64,000 nucleotides of DNA from Mesorhizobium sp. LMG 17147 (GCF_024297145.1 NZ_JANCTC010000012.1:1-64000); one strand, 5' to 3'; numbered from the stretch's first letter, positions 24,416-33,911 are shown. Notes: a model not told the origin generated them from the letters alone. Made by a program: numbers and translations.

Positions 24416-25822
24416 TTACGCCTCCTTGCTCGCGTTCGCGAGCGCCACTGTGCGACGCTCCGGCAGCCCCATTCCGACGAGCGCACCGGCGAGCGAGAGC
24501 AGAGCGGAGACGTCGATTGCCGAGGTGAAGCCATCACTGAACGCGTCGGTGGACGCGAAGCTTCCAGTTCCGGCGAACACTGCACCGGCGATCGCGATCC
24601 CAGATACGCCGCCAAGAAAGCGGAACGTGTTGAACGTGCCGGCAGCCTTACCGACTTCCGGCCGCGCAACCGCATTGAGCACCGCGTTCTGCGCGGCAGG
24701 CATGGCCATCGATACGCCGGCACCGGTAATAATCAGCGGCGCGACGAGCTGGATGTAGGGCAGATCAGGTGCTGCGATCTGCGCCAGCCAGGCCATTCCA
24801 GCCGCTTGCAGGATCAATCCGGCCACCACAAGCCAGCGCTCGCCGACGCGGTTGATCAGGCTGCCGGCGATCGGTGCGACTACAAAAAGCGTTGCGGTCC
24901 AGGGCAGCAATCCCATGCCGGCGCCGAGCGGCCCCCGGCTCTGGGAAAACTGCAGAAACTGCGGCAACAGGAATACGAGGCCGTACATGGCGGCGCAGAG
25001 CAGGAAGTTCGCCCCTACGCCCGAGGAGAATGCGCGCGCCCTGAAAAACCGCAAAGGCAGCATGGCCTCACGGATGCGCAACTGCCAAAGGACGAATGCG
25101 ATAGCGAGAACCAGCCCGGCCGTCAGCGCCGACAGCACTTCAGAGCTGCTCCAGCCCGCAATGTTGCCGCGCATCAGGCCCCAGACAACTCCAAATGCCG
25201 CCGCAGTTACCAGGACGACGCCGAGGACATCGATCGCCGTGCCCGGCCCGTGACTCTCCGGAATCCGACGCAGCACCAGCGGGATGAGGACGATGCCGAC
25301 CGGGACATTGAGCCAGAAGATCCAGTGCCAGGAGAGGCCTTCGGAGATTGCACCGCCGGCCATCGGGCCGATGATCAGGGCCAGGCCGGTGATGCTGCTG
25401 AAGATACCCAGCGCCTTGCCTCGTTCCTCCGGAGGAAAAGCGACGCTCAGCAGCGCCATGGCCAGCGGCATGACCATTGCGGCACCCGCGCCCTGAACCG
25501 CGCGAGCCGCAATCAGCAATCCGGCATTTCCAGCGAGCGCGCAGGCAACGGACGCTGCGACGAACAGCGCCAATCCGGCGATGAAGATGCGGCGGCGGCC
25601 GAACCTGTCACCGAGCGCCGCCCCGGTCATGAGCAGGACGGCAAAACTCAAATTGTAGGCGTTCATCGTCCATTGCAGCGTCTCCAGCGAGGCATCGAGT
25701 TCGACCCGCATCGTACTTAATGCGGTCGCCACGACCATCGCATCGAGAACGACCATCAAGGAGCCTATCGACGTGAGGGCGAGAACCCAGACCTTCGTTG
25801 ATGCCGCACTTTGCTTGCTCAT
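24416..25822 (-). CDS. MFS drug-efflux transporter, DHA2 (EmrB/QacA) type
   Basis: A 468-residue membrane protein with about 14 helices. SLMVVLDAMVVATALSTM carries the D-x-x-V-V-x-x-A-L motif of drug/H+ antiporters (TM1). GAALGDRFGRRRIFIAG is motif A, and SITGLALIIGPMAGGAISEGLSWHWIFW is the motif C region. ATG 25822 has GGAGG upstream. It is divergent from the ECF sigma factor, across 205 bp containing an inverted repeat. Substrate unknown. Confidence 0.92.
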   Translation of the reverse strand: MSKQSAASTKVWVLALTSIGSLMVVLDAMVVATALSTMRVELDASLETLQWTMNAYNLSFAVLLMTGAALGDRFGRRRIFIAGLALFVAASVACALAGNAGLLIAARAVQGAGAAMVMPLAMALLSVAFPPEERGKALGIFSSITGLALIIGPMAGGAISEGLSWHWIFWLNVPVGIVLIPLVLRRIPESHGPGTAIDVLGVVLVTAAAFGVVWGLMRGNIAGWSSSEVLSALTAGLVLAIAFVLWQLRIREAMLPLRFFRARAFSSGVGANFLLCAAMYGLVFLLPQFLQFSQSRGPLGAGMGLLPWTATLFVVAPIAGSLINRVGERWLVVAGLILQAAGMAWLAQIAAPDLPYIQLVAPLIITGAGVSMAMPAAQNAVLNAVARPEVGKAAGTFNTFRFLGGVSGIAIAGAVFAGTGSFASTDAFSDGFTSAIDVSALLSLAGALVGMGLPERRTVALANASKEA

Positions 25823-25899
25823 GACTGTGGCGCCTCCGGCTTGAACAGAGGGCCTACAAGGTTCGCAGGCCCACGATGCAGAGACGCGGAGGCACCACC

Positions 25900-25942
25900 A
25901 AAGGATTCCAGCTAAAGAAAGTTTTTTTCGACCGAATCCTTT
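25900..25942. promoter_or_regulatory. 9-bp inverted repeat between MFS and sigma-factor genes
   Basis: AAAGGATTC at 25900-25908 and GAATCCTTT at 25934-25942 are perfect inverted repeats with a 25-bp spacer. They lie in the shared upstream region of two divergent genes, so they could be an operator or a hairpin in a leader. Confidence 0.45.
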
Positions 25943-26027
25943 TGCCATTGTCGAGCGTCTATAGGACGCTGCGCCCGATGGCGGGCGCCTCTGCCTGGGA
26001 GATACGCATGAAATCGACGCTTGTGCG

Positions 26028-26930
26028 ATGACCGGATCCGCAATCGGCACGCCAGAAGGACGGGAGCCATTTGACCGGCTGCTCGGCGAATTGCGGCCGA
26101 AACTGCACCGTTATTGCGCCCGCATGACCGGTTCGGTGATCGATGCCGAGGATGTCGTTCTGCAAGCTACGGTCAAGGCGCTCGAGGCGTTCCCCGGGAC
26201 CGGGCCGATAGCCAATGTCGAGGGCTGGCTGTTCCGCATCGCGCACAATGCCGCGCTCGACCACCTGCGCCGTCGCGCCAGGGCGGATGCCGCGCATGCC
26301 GTCGAGGATGTCGACATGATACCTGACCCCGGCATGTCGGCCGAGGGCCGACACACTGCAGCCGCAAGCCTGCAGACCTTCATGCGGCTGCCCGCGGCGC
26401 AGCGTAGCAGCGTCATCCTCATGGATGTGCTCGGGTATACGATCGAAGAGATCGGCAACATTATCGACAGCAGCGTTCCGGCGGTGAAAGCCGCTCTGCA
26501 TCGCGGCCGTCTGCGCCTGCGCGAGGTCGCCGGCGAGCCTGATGATCGGCCTGTGCCGGTGTTGGCCGAGCCCGAGCGGGCGCGTCTGGCAGCCTACGTA
26601 GATCGGTTCAACGCCCGCGACTTCGATGCGATCCGCGACATGCTGGCCGAAGACGTGCGGCTTGACCTCGTCAACCGGCTCCGGGCGAGCGGCCGCGCGA
26701 AAGTGGGCCGATACTTCCACAATTACGCGGGTATCCACGATTGGCAACTGCTTCCAGGCCTGGTCGATCGGCACCCAGCCATTCTGGTGATCGATCCGGA
26801 TGACCCGGCCGGAGGGGCAAAATACTTTATCCTGCTGGAGTGGGCGGGCGACAGATTGGCGAGAATTCGCGATTTCCGCTATGCGCGCTACACGCTTGAT
26901 GGCGCCGAAGTAGTGCCTCTGCGGGCATAG
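26028..26930 (+). CDS. ECF sigma factor with C-terminal SnoaL-like domain
   Basis: A 300-residue protein. Region 2 is HRYCARMTGSVIDAEDVVLQ through VEGWLFRIAHNAALDHLRRR (residues ~25-85). Region 4 is MRLPAAQRSSVILMDVLGYT then IEEIGNIIDSSVPAVKAALH (~120-165). From ~185 the tail AYVDRFNARDFDAIRDMLAE and FILLEWAGDRLARIRDFRYA forms an NTF2/SnoaL-like domain. Sigma factors with such a tail usually have no anti-sigma factor and are controlled by the tail. No anti-sigma gene is adjacent, in agreement. The divergent MFS gene is a candidate target. Confidence 0.88.
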   Translation: MTGSAIGTPEGREPFDRLLGELRPKLHRYCARMTGSVIDAEDVVLQATVKALEAFPGTGPIANVEGWLFRIAHNAALDHLRRRARADAAHAVEDVDMIPDPGMSAEGRHTAAASLQTFMRLPAAQRSSVILMDVLGYTIEEIGNIIDSSVPAVKAALHRGRLRLREVAGEPDDRPVPVLAEPERARLAAYVDRFNARDFDAIRDMLAEDVRLDLVNRLRASGRAKVGRYFHNYAGIHDWQLLPGLVDRHPAILVIDPDDPAGGAKYFILLEWAGDRLARIRDFRYARYTLDGAEVVPLRA

Positions 26931-27016
26931 CAATTCGCGTTTCATAATGCCGAACAACCACTGCCAGCATCGCGGCCGCTTGCCGTCCAAGCGGCCGCCC
27001 TTTCGTCGGTCCTGCT

Positions 27017-28219
27017 TTAAGCCGGTTGCAACTCCCTGCGCGGCAGCGGCGGGAAGGCGATCGCAATCGCCATCGCGCCAAGCCCGACAAGGGCCGAGCC
27101 GATGAACAGCCAGGAATAGCTGGCATAGGCATCGAACACCATGCCGCCGGCGAGCGGGCCGAAAGCCATGCCAAGGCTGGACAGCATGGTTACGGCACCG
27201 AACACGGTGCCGAGGATGCGCTGGCCAAAATATTCGCGCGCCAGCACCGCATAGAGCGGCATGACGCCGCCATAGGTGGCGCCGAAGATGACGGCGAGCG
27301 TGTAGAATTGACCAAGCTCGCTGACGGCAAGATAGGCAGCGATAACCACGGCCTGTATGGCCAGCCCGGTGATCAGCACCGGCTTGACGCCAAGCCGGTC
27401 GGCAAGCACGCCGTAAAGCAGCCGGCCACCCAGCCCTGCCAGGCCCTCGATGCTGTAGATGCTGACCGCCGCCATCGGCGCGATGCCGCACAGCATCGCA
27501 TAGCTCACCATGTGGAAGATCGGCCCGGAATGGGCCGCGCAGCAGGCAAAGAAGGTCAGTCCCAACACGATGAATTGCGGCGAGCGCAGCGCCTGCGGAA
27601 CCGTCATGCCGGCACCCTCGGCGGCAACGCTTGGGGCAGCGCCTTCGGCCGCGGGCTTGGGCGGCTGGCGCACCAGAAACGCGGCCGGCAGAAGCAGCAC
27701 CCACGCGGTTATGCCGATGTCGAACATCGCGGTGCGCCAGTCGTAGGCCGAAATCAGCCAGCGCGCGAAGGGCGAGATGGTCATTGGCGCCACGCCCATG
27801 CCGGCCGAGACCAGCGAGACGGCGAGGCTGCGGTTCGTGTCGAACCAGGCGGAGGTCAGCGCGATCATCGGCGCGAAGAAGGCGCTTGCCGCGAGGCCGA
27901 CGAGCACGCCGTAGGCCAACTGGAAAACGAGCAGCGAACCGGTGCGGCTGGCCAGCACCAGCGCCAGGCCGAGCAGCACGGCGCCGGTCATGACGACGAT
28001 GCGGGCGCCGAAGCGGTCGTAAATGGCGCCCCAGGCGAAGCCGCCGAGGCCCATTACCAGGAAGTTCAGCGTCATCGCGCTCGATATGCCGGCGCGCGAC
28101 CATTGTGTGTCGAGCGCCATCGGTTCGAGGAAGATCGCCAGCGAGAACATCGCCCCGAGAGCGACACAGGTCATCAGTGCGCCAGCCGCGACGATAACCC
28201 AACGATAGGGAAGGCTCAT
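27017..28219 (-). CDS. MFS transporter
   Basis: A 400-residue protein with 12 helices. It has RWVIVAAGALMTCVALGAMF at TM1 and the motif-A-like GFAWGAIYDRFGARIVVMTG between TM2 and TM3, repeated in the second half as GGRLLYGVLADRLGVKPVLI. The general type resembles the monocarboxylate/oxalate-formate antiporter branch. It ends with a short soluble tail. It is convergent with the sigma factor (86 bp apart) and divergent from the VOC gene. The substrate cannot be told. Confidence 0.88.
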   Translation of the reverse strand: MSLPYRWVIVAAGALMTCVALGAMFSLAIFLEPMALDTQWSRAGISSAMTLNFLVMGLGGFAWGAIYDRFGARIVVMTGAVLLGLALVLASRTGSLLVFQLAYGVLVGLAASAFFAPMIALTSAWFDTNRSLAVSLVSAGMGVAPMTISPFARWLISAYDWRTAMFDIGITAWVLLLPAAFLVRQPPKPAAEGAAPSVAAEGAGMTVPQALRSPQFIVLGLTFFACCAAHSGPIFHMVSYAMLCGIAPMAAVSIYSIEGLAGLGGRLLYGVLADRLGVKPVLITGLAIQAVVIAAYLAVSELGQFYTLAVIFGATYGGVMPLYAVLAREYFGQRILGTVFGAVTMLSSLGMAFGPLAGGMVFDAYASYSWLFIGSALVGLGAMAIAIAFPPLPRRELQPA

Positions 28220-28436
28220 TTCAATTTTCTCCCATGCCGGAAGCGTTGATACGGCACGACCTTTTCGAGCTTCGCCGAGCCGCTTGCGTCCGAAGGACGT
28301 TGGAGATGTTTTGAATCCGACAATCCGGTTGCATTTTTTATCCAGTCAGAAAATTGCGCCGCTCAACTGCTCCAATGCATTGACCGTGCATCGTCCCGAG
28401 CTAGATTTCCAGCCTGGCCATCAGGAGCTATCGGGT

Positions 28437-28856
28437 ATGGAACTTCATCGCGGCCGTCTCATCGACCACCTCCACCTGGTGGTCAGGGATCTCAAGGCCA
28501 GCCGCCGCTTCTACGAGGCTGTTCTCAACGTGCTCGACATACCGATCGGTGGCGCCGGCGATGATTATTTCTGGGCCGACGAACTGTTCATTTCCAGCCC
28601 CGACAGCCCGGCGGCCCTGGGAAAGCTGACCGGGCGCCATCACCTTGCCTTCCAGGCAAAGGACCGTGCGATGGTCGAAGCCTTCTACAAGGCCGGGCTT
28701 GAGGCCGGCGGCACCGACAATGGTGCGCCGGGCGAGCGATCCTACCATCCCGGCTATTACGCCGCCTTCCTGCTCGATCCCGACGGCAACAATATCGAGG
28801 CCGTCCACCACGGCCCGGCCAAACGCAGCGCCGATTCAGTGAAGATCACCTTCTAG
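28437..28856 (+). CDS. VOC-family (glyoxalase/bleomycin-resistance fold) protein
   Basis: A 139-residue single-domain VOC protein. LIDHLHLVVRDLKASRRFYE is the first beta-alpha unit with the metal His, RHHLAFQAKDRAMVEAFYKA the second half, and YYAAFLLDPDGNNIEAVHH the signature end with metal Glu. The family includes lyases, dioxygenases and resistance proteins, so function is open. ATG 28437 has AGGAG nearby, while an upstream frame adds 51 unlikely residues. Confidence 0.9.
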   Translation: MELHRGRLIDHLHLVVRDLKASRRFYEAVLNVLDIPIGGAGDDYFWADELFISSPDSPAALGKLTGRHHLAFQAKDRAMVEAFYKAGLEAGGTDNGAPGERSYHPGYYAAFLLDPDGNNIEAVHHGPAKRSADSVKITF

Positions 28857-28941
28857 ACTAGCTTCCGGTAAAGGTGGTTCGCACCGGCCGGCACGGTTGG
28901 TCTCTGCCAAACCTGGGTGCTTGCGTCAGACCGCGTCTGCC

Positions 28942-29835
28942 CTATCGCGTCAGCGCCGCCATCTGGCTCGCCAGGAAGTCGACGAAGAGCCGCGCCCGGA
29001 CCGGTAGCTGCCGCCCGTAGGCATGGACGATGTGCACCGGCATGGTCGGCATCGCCACCTCGGGCAGGATGCGGACCAAGCGGCCCGCGTCGAGATCGCC
29101 CTGCACCGCAAACCGCATCAGATGCGCTATTCCAGCACCGGCAAGTGCTGCATTGCGGATGGCGCCGCCGTCGTCGGTGTCTAACCGGCCATCCGGCACG
29201 ATCATCGTACCGTCGGCAAACGTGACCGGATAGGGCCGGCCGGCCATCTGGTAACGGATGAAGTCATGGTTCGCCAGATCCTCGACCGATGCCGGACGGC
29301 CGCGCCGCTCGACATACGCCGGCGAGGCCACCAGCACGATCGGCAGATTGGCGATTTTGCGGGCAACCAGCCCTGTGTCCGACAGCGCCCCCATGCGCAC
29401 GGCAACGTCATAGCCTTCGCGGATCAGATCGGCGTGACGATCGGTGACGCTGAGCTCGACCTTCACTTCGCCATGCTGCGCAAGGAACGCTTGCGCCCAT
29501 GTCGCGATCAGGCCGCGCCCGAGCTCGACCGGCGCTGTGACGCGCAGCAGGCCGCGCGCCGTATCGGCCACCTGGACGATGTCTTCGGCATCGTCCAGGG
29601 CCCTGAGCAGCGGCGCCACCCGCTCGTAGTAGGCGAGGCCTTCGCTGGTGAGCCCGAGCCGGCGCGTCGAGCGCTGGATCAGCCTGACCCCGAGCCGCCG
29701 CTCGAGCCGTGCCACGCTTTTCGACACCGCCGATGGGCTCGAGCCGACCAGCCGGCTGGCGGCATGGAACGAGCCGGCATCGACGGTTCGGACGAAGGCG
29801 ACGAGACCGGCAGTCTTTTCGAGGATGGTGGTCAT
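28942..29835 (-). CDS. LysR-family transcriptional regulator
   Basis: A 297-residue regulator. The winged helix is LVAFVRTVDAGSFHAASRLV with GSSPSAVSKSVARLERRLGV (residues ~10-50). The effector domain begins near residue 90 (GLLRVTAPVELGRGLIATW). It belongs to the AaeR/DmlR-type branch. It is divergent from the SDR gene across 96 bp containing a 9-bp inverted repeat, so it probably controls that gene and itself. Confidence 0.92.
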   Translation of the reverse strand: MTTILEKTAGLVAFVRTVDAGSFHAASRLVGSSPSAVSKSVARLERRLGVRLIQRSTRRLGLTSEGLAYYERVAPLLRALDDAEDIVQVADTARGLLRVTAPVELGRGLIATWAQAFLAQHGEVKVELSVTDRHADLIREGYDVAVRMGALSDTGLVARKIANLPIVLVASPAYVERRGRPASVEDLANHDFIRYQMAGRPYPVTFADGTMIVPDGRLDTDDGGAIRNAALAGAGIAHLMRFAVQGDLDAGRLVRILPEVAMPTMPVHIVHAYGRQLPVRARLFVDFLASQMAALTR

Positions 29836-29865
29836 TCCGGAATTCCAGGCACGAAAGAATGGATC

Positions 29866-29897
29866 ATGATGATCCTAATACGCTTTTTGATCATCAT
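29866..29897. promoter_or_regulatory. Inverted repeat in the LysR/SDR divergent promoter
   Basis: ATGATGATC at 29866-29874 and GATCATCAT at 29889-29897 are perfect 9-bp inverted arms with a 14-bp spacer. This is a fitting place and size for a LysR binding site. Confidence 0.55.
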
Positions 29898-29931
29898 TAA
29901 ATACCGCTCATCGTCGACAAAGGAGAGATTG

Positions 29932-30681
29932 ATGAGCAAGCTGAACGGCAAGGTCGCCATCGTCACCGGCGCGTCCAAGGGTATCGGCGCCGCCATTGCC
30001 AAGGGTCTTGCCACGGCCGGTGCCGCGGTGGTCGTCAACTACGCCTCGTCACGGGACGGCGCCGACCGCGTCGTCGCGGAGATCGAGGACCGTGGCGGCC
30101 GCGCCGTCGCCGTCCAGGGCGACGTATCGCAATCGGCCGATGTGCGCCGCCTGTTCGAGACGGCGAAGTCGGAGTTCGGCGGGCTCGACATATTGGTCAA
30201 CAATGCCGGCGTCTTCGCATTCGAGCCGCTGGAAGCGGTGACGGAGGCCGAGTTCCACCGTGAGTTCGACACCAATGTGCTGGGCATCATTCTGACCACG
30301 CAAGCAGCAGTGAGCCATTTTGGCCCGAGCGGCGGCAGCATCATCAACATAAGCTCGGTCGCCAGCCGCAATCCGCAGCCGAACTCGCTCGTCTACGCCG
30401 CCACCAAGGGCGCGGTGGACACGATCACGCTGTCGATGTCGCGGGAACTCGGCGCCCGCAATATCCGCGTCAACGCCATTGCGCCCGGCGGCGTCGACAC
30501 CGAAGGCCTTGAGCGTATCGGCATCGTCGGCAGCGACTTCGAAAGACAGATCGTCGCCATGACCCCGCTCGGCCGTTTCGGTCGGCCCGACGACGTCGCC
30601 CGCGTCGCGGTGTTCCTCGCTTCCGACGAAGCGTCATGGCTGACCGGCGAGCGCATCACCGCCTCGGGCGGCTGGCGATAG
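29932..30681 (+). CDS. SDR-family oxidoreductase
   Basis: A 249-residue short-chain dehydrogenase. KVAIVTGASKGIGAAIAKGL is the NAD(P) site (TGxxxGxG), GLDILVNNAG the NNAG motif, SIINISSVAS supplies the catalytic Ser, and SLVYAATKGAVDTI the YxxxK pair. NIRVNAIAPGGVDTEG is the usual PG loop. ATG 29932 has AAGGAGAG upstream. It resembles 3-oxoacyl-ACP reductases in general but without a specific substrate. Likely controlled by the divergent LysR gene. Confidence 0.94.
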   Translation: MSKLNGKVAIVTGASKGIGAAIAKGLATAGAAVVVNYASSRDGADRVVAEIEDRGGRAVAVQGDVSQSADVRRLFETAKSEFGGLDILVNNAGVFAFEPLEAVTEAEFHREFDTNVLGIILTTQAAVSHFGPSGGSIINISSVASRNPQPNSLVYAATKGAVDTITLSMSRELGARNIRVNAIAPGGVDTEGLERIGIVGSDFERQIVAMTPLGRFGRPDDVARVAVFLASDEASWLTGERITASGGWR

Positions 30682-30834
30682 ATATGCAGGGCGCGAGCCC
30701 GCCGTTTCGCGGACCATGCCCCCACGCCGCGCGACGCACTGCAATCGATGACGAAAGCGATCCATGCCCTATGTTTCGGCGAGGGAGGGGCGCCGTGCGC
30801 TATCAAATACGGCGCAATTCCAGGGAGGTAACGG

Positions 30835-31218
30835 ATGACGGACGACGAAAGAGCAATCCGAAAGCTGGTCGAGACGTGGATGGATGCGAGCAAACGTGGG
30901 GACATCGCGACCGTCCTCAGCTTGATGACGGACGACGCGATCTTCATGGTTCCCGGCCGGGAACCCTTCGATAAGGAGATCTTCGCGGCAGCCGCGCGGG
31001 AGACGGCCGGCGTTCATATCGACGGCACCAGCGATATCGTGGAATTACAGCTTCTCGGCAATTGGGCCTTCATCCGCAGCCGCATCGACATGACGGCGAC
31101 TCCGCCGAATGGCGAGCCGGTCCATCGATCGGGATATGCACTGACGCTGCTGCGCAAGGAGGCAGACGGTGAGTGGCGGCTCGCGCGCGACGCGAACCTG
31201 CTGACTGCGCAAGGCTAG
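30835..31218 (+). CDS. SgcJ/EcaC-type NTF2-like protein
   Basis: A 127-residue NTF2-fold protein. It begins DDERAIRKLVETWMDASKRG, then DIATVLSLMTDDAIFMVPGR, and ends TLLRKEADGEWRLARDANLL. This layout is typical of the YybH/SgcJ/EcaC family of small pocket proteins. GGGAGG precedes the ATG. There is no catalytic proof, and the gene seems to be a single unit. Confidence 0.85.
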   Translation: MTDDERAIRKLVETWMDASKRGDIATVLSLMTDDAIFMVPGREPFDKEIFAAAARETAGVHIDGTSDIVELQLLGNWAFIRSRIDMTATPPNGEPVHRSGYALTLLRKEADGEWRLARDANLLTAQG

Positions 31219-31336
31219 CGCCGGTCTCCGACATCCTGCACCGGAAGGCGGGCAAAGGGAGAGCGGCCAAGGGGGACCGATAAGATGGCGAGGATGCGAT
31301 GCAAGCCGCCCTGAACAGTGTTCCACCTCTACCTGA

Positions 31337-31798
31337 TCACACGGGCAAGAGGGCGTTCGGCTTGACATCGGCGATGGAGGCGAAAGTGTGCGTTTCGCGC
31401 ACACCCGGCAGCGGCAGGATGACCCGCTGCAGGAAGTCCTGGAACACCGCCATATCGGCGATCCGCGCCTTGACCAGATAGTCGAAGCCGCCAACCACCA
31501 TATGGCACTCCAGAACCTCCGGGGCTTTCGCCACGGCTTCGGCAAAACGGTCAAAGACATGCGGCGCCGTGTGGTCAAGCCGGACCTCGATGAACACCAG
31601 CGTTCCCCGGCCGACCTTGCGCGGATCGAGCACGGCTCTGACCGCGGTTATGAACCCGTCGCGGAACAGGCGCTTCACCCGCTGGCTGGTTCCGGTCGGC
31701 GACAGCCCGATACGCCCGGCCAGATCAAGCGTCGTCCGGCGCCCGTCCTCCTGCAGCAGCCTGAGCAAGCTGCGGTCTATCTGGTCGAGGTCGTCCAT
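31337..31798 (-). CDS. Lrp/AsnC-family transcriptional regulator
   Basis: About 153 residues. The helix-turn-helix DQIDRSLLRLLQEDGRRTTL with LAGRIGLSPTGTSQRVKRLF is followed by the RAM sensor domain (VAKAPEVLECHMVVGGFDYL and VRETHTFASI). Lrp-type proteins sense amino acids. It lies divergently from an ornithine-cyclodeaminase-like gene with 160 bp between, and probably controls it. A GTG four codons earlier could also be the start. Confidence 0.93.
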   Translation of the reverse strand: MDDLDQIDRSLLRLLQEDGRRTTLDLAGRIGLSPTGTSQRVKRLFRDGFITAVRAVLDPRKVGRGTLVFIEVRLDHTAPHVFDRFAEAVAKAPEVLECHMVVGGFDYLVKARIADMAVFQDFLQRVILPLPGVRETHTFASIADVKPNALLPV

Positions 31799-31958
31799 TT
31801 CACAATCCACTCTATCTCAGGGATTTATGTGTTGATTTCACGCAGAGATGTCAAAATAAACGTATTTCATCACATGAAACCTCGCAATAGCTTGCACTTC
31901 CCTCACCCACGCGAAGCAAACGTGGTGAGCCGGTTTCGACGAACAAAGGGAGTGCGGG

Positions 31959-32966
31959 ATGACCAAGGAAGCGTTCAGTCCAGCCGGCAAGAGTGCGGCG
32001 GAAATCAGCAAGGGAGCGACCCCGATCCTGGTGCTGAGCGAAGCCGACGTGATGGCGTGCATCGACCTCAGCCAGCTTCTCGATGTTCTGGAAGACGGCT
32101 TCAAGGCGCTGTCAGATGGTAAGGTCGTCAATCCACCCCGGCCACAGCTCGACATCCCCGCAGCCGGCTACAGCCTCGCCATGCCGGCCTGGATGGAAGG
32201 CATGAACCTGACCGTCAAGATCGTCAATGTCTTCGAAGGCAACTTGGCCAAGAACCTGCCCAGCCACCTCGCCACCATCAGCCTGTTCGATCCGCTGTCC
32301 GGCCTGCCGGTCTGCATCATGGACGGCACCTTCATAACCGCGGTGCGAACCTCCGGCTCCGCCGTGCTGTCGGTGCGCGCGCTTGCCCGCCGGGATGCCA
32401 GGATAGCGACAGTGGTCGGCGCCGGCGTGCAGGCCAACCAGCATCTGCATTTGTTGCCGCTGGTGCGGGACTTTACCGAAATCCGCGTCGCTTCGAAGAG
32501 CTTCGACGATGCGGCAGCGCTTGCCCGGCTGCACCCGTCGGTGGTGGCGGTCGCCGACCTCGAGGCGGCAGTGCGCAGTTCCGACGTGGTGTGCCTGGCG
32601 ACCCACTCCTATCAGCCGGTGATCGACGCAGGCTGGGTCCAGCCGGGCACGCATGTCTCGTCGGTCGGGGTGGCGCCGCCCCGCGGTGAAATGCCGATCG
32701 AGCTCATCGCCAGATCCAGTCTTTTTGTCGAAACCAAGGATGCATTCAAACCGACCCCGGTCGGTTCCTGCGAGCTTGCCGGCTTCGACCCGGATTTCGG
32801 CACCGAGCTTGGCGCCATGCTGCTCGACCGCGCGCCGGGCCGCGTTTCGGATCAGCAGATCACCACGTACAAGGCGATGGGCATTGCGATGGAAGACATG
32901 GTCGCCGCCGACCTCGCCTATCGCTGCGCCCGGCGTCTGCGCAAGGGAAAGCTCGTCGTGCTGTAG
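31959..32966 (+). CDS. Ornithine cyclodeaminase / mu-crystallin family protein
   Basis: A 335-residue NAD(P)-binding enzyme. It has VLSEADVMACIDLSQLLDVL at the start, LTVKIVNVFEGN with the substrate Lys region, GTFITAVRTSGSAVLSVRAL, and the dinucleotide site ATVVGAGVQANQHLHLLPLV (near residues 148-167). The family includes ornithine cyclodeaminase (ornithine to proline), alanine dehydrogenase and imine reductases. With the Lrp gene and the adjacent amidinohydrolase a role in arginine/ornithine breakdown is likely, but the exact activity is inferred. Confidence 0.88.
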   Translation: MTKEAFSPAGKSAAEISKGATPILVLSEADVMACIDLSQLLDVLEDGFKALSDGKVVNPPRPQLDIPAAGYSLAMPAWMEGMNLTVKIVNVFEGNLAKNLPSHLATISLFDPLSGLPVCIMDGTFITAVRTSGSAVLSVRALARRDARIATVVGAGVQANQHLHLLPLVRDFTEIRVASKSFDDAAALARLHPSVVAVADLEAAVRSSDVVCLATHSYQPVIDAGWVQPGTHVSSVGVAPPRGEMPIELIARSSLFVETKDAFKPTPVGSCELAGFDPDFGTELGAMLLDRAPGRVSDQQITTYKAMGIAMEDMVAADLAYRCARRLRKGKLVVL

Positions 32967-32978
32967 GCGCGTGCCGCC

Positions 32979-33911
32979 TCACGCAGGCTCGCGCTTCAAT
33001 GCCTGTGCCATGCAGTGGATGCCGCCGCCGGTCTTCGAGATTTCGCTCATGTCGATGGCCGCCACCTCGAAGCCGCGCGCTTTGAGCTGGCCGATCAGCG
33101 TCTGGCTCGAAGTCGGCGCGATCACCCTGTCCTTGCCCAGCGACATGAAGTTGCAGCCGAGCGCCATCGTGTCCTGGAACGGCACGTCGATGATCTCGTG
33201 GCCCTTGCCCTTCAGCCAGTCGACGATGCCGGGCTCCGTACAGGCAAGGCAGACGGCGGTCAGTTTCTCAGCGATCGGCACCACCATCAGATCGATATGG
33301 ACGTAATATTCGTCGATGAAGGCGATGCGTGTCTCCCAGCCCTCCTTGTCGAACCAGGCCTGCACCTGACGGGCGCCCTCCTCCTGCGTGCGGGCGCCGC
33401 CGCAGCCGATCAGCACCACGCCATCCTCGATGACATTGAAGTCGCCGCCTTCGAAGGTGCCGGCGGTGACCATGTCGTAGATCGGGATGCCGAGCTTCTC
33501 ATAGGTGCGGATCGCTGCGTAGTTCTCGCCGCGCCGCCACCACTGGGCCATCGCGGTGATAATGGCGCCGTACGGCGTCATGACGCTCGAATCGCGCGAA
33601 TAGACCTGCATCGGCAGCTCCGGCGTCGGCTCGTGCCAGTGGATGTTGACGCCGAAATGCTCATAGGCGGCGACCAGGTCCTTGTGCTGTGCCTGCGCGA
33701 TCTGGAGGTTGCAAGGCGCCTCGCGCAGATGTTTTCGCGACAGCGAGCTGGTCGAGAGATGGCGCAGGAAATTCGGCGAGCCGAGCAGCACGTCGGTCAG
33801 CACGTCTGTCTCGTTGGCGAAACCCCAGGCGGTCAACGGCTTGGTGCCGCCGGCCGGGTTGCGGCGCTGCAGCGAAAACGGCTCGGCGACGATGCGGTCA
33901 TGGACGGTCAT
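32979..33911 (-). CDS. Amidinotransferase/dimethylarginine dimethylaminohydrolase-type protein
   Basis: A 310-residue pentein-fold enzyme. GTFEGGDFNVIEDGVVLIG gives the substrate Asp loop, EYYVHIDLMVVPI the catalytic His, and ISKTGGGIHCMAQAL the catalytic Cys near the end. The family covers arginine deiminase, DDAH (methylarginine to citrulline) and amidinotransferases. The start ATG 33911 opens MTVHDRIVAEPFSLQRR. It is convergent with the ornithine-cyclodeaminase-like gene, 12 bp apart, and 32 bp downstream of the M20 gene. Confidence 0.87.
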   Translation of the reverse strand: MTVHDRIVAEPFSLQRRNPAGGTKPLTAWGFANETDVLTDVLLGSPNFLRHLSTSSLSRKHLREAPCNLQIAQAQHKDLVAAYEHFGVNIHWHEPTPELPMQVYSRDSSVMTPYGAIITAMAQWWRRGENYAAIRTYEKLGIPIYDMVTAGTFEGGDFNVIEDGVVLIGCGGARTQEEGARQVQAWFDKEGWETRIAFIDEYYVHIDLMVVPIAEKLTAVCLACTEPGIVDWLKGKGHEIIDVPFQDTMALGCNFMSLGKDRVIAPTSSQTLIGQLKARGFEVAAIDMSEISKTGGGIHCMAQALKREPA

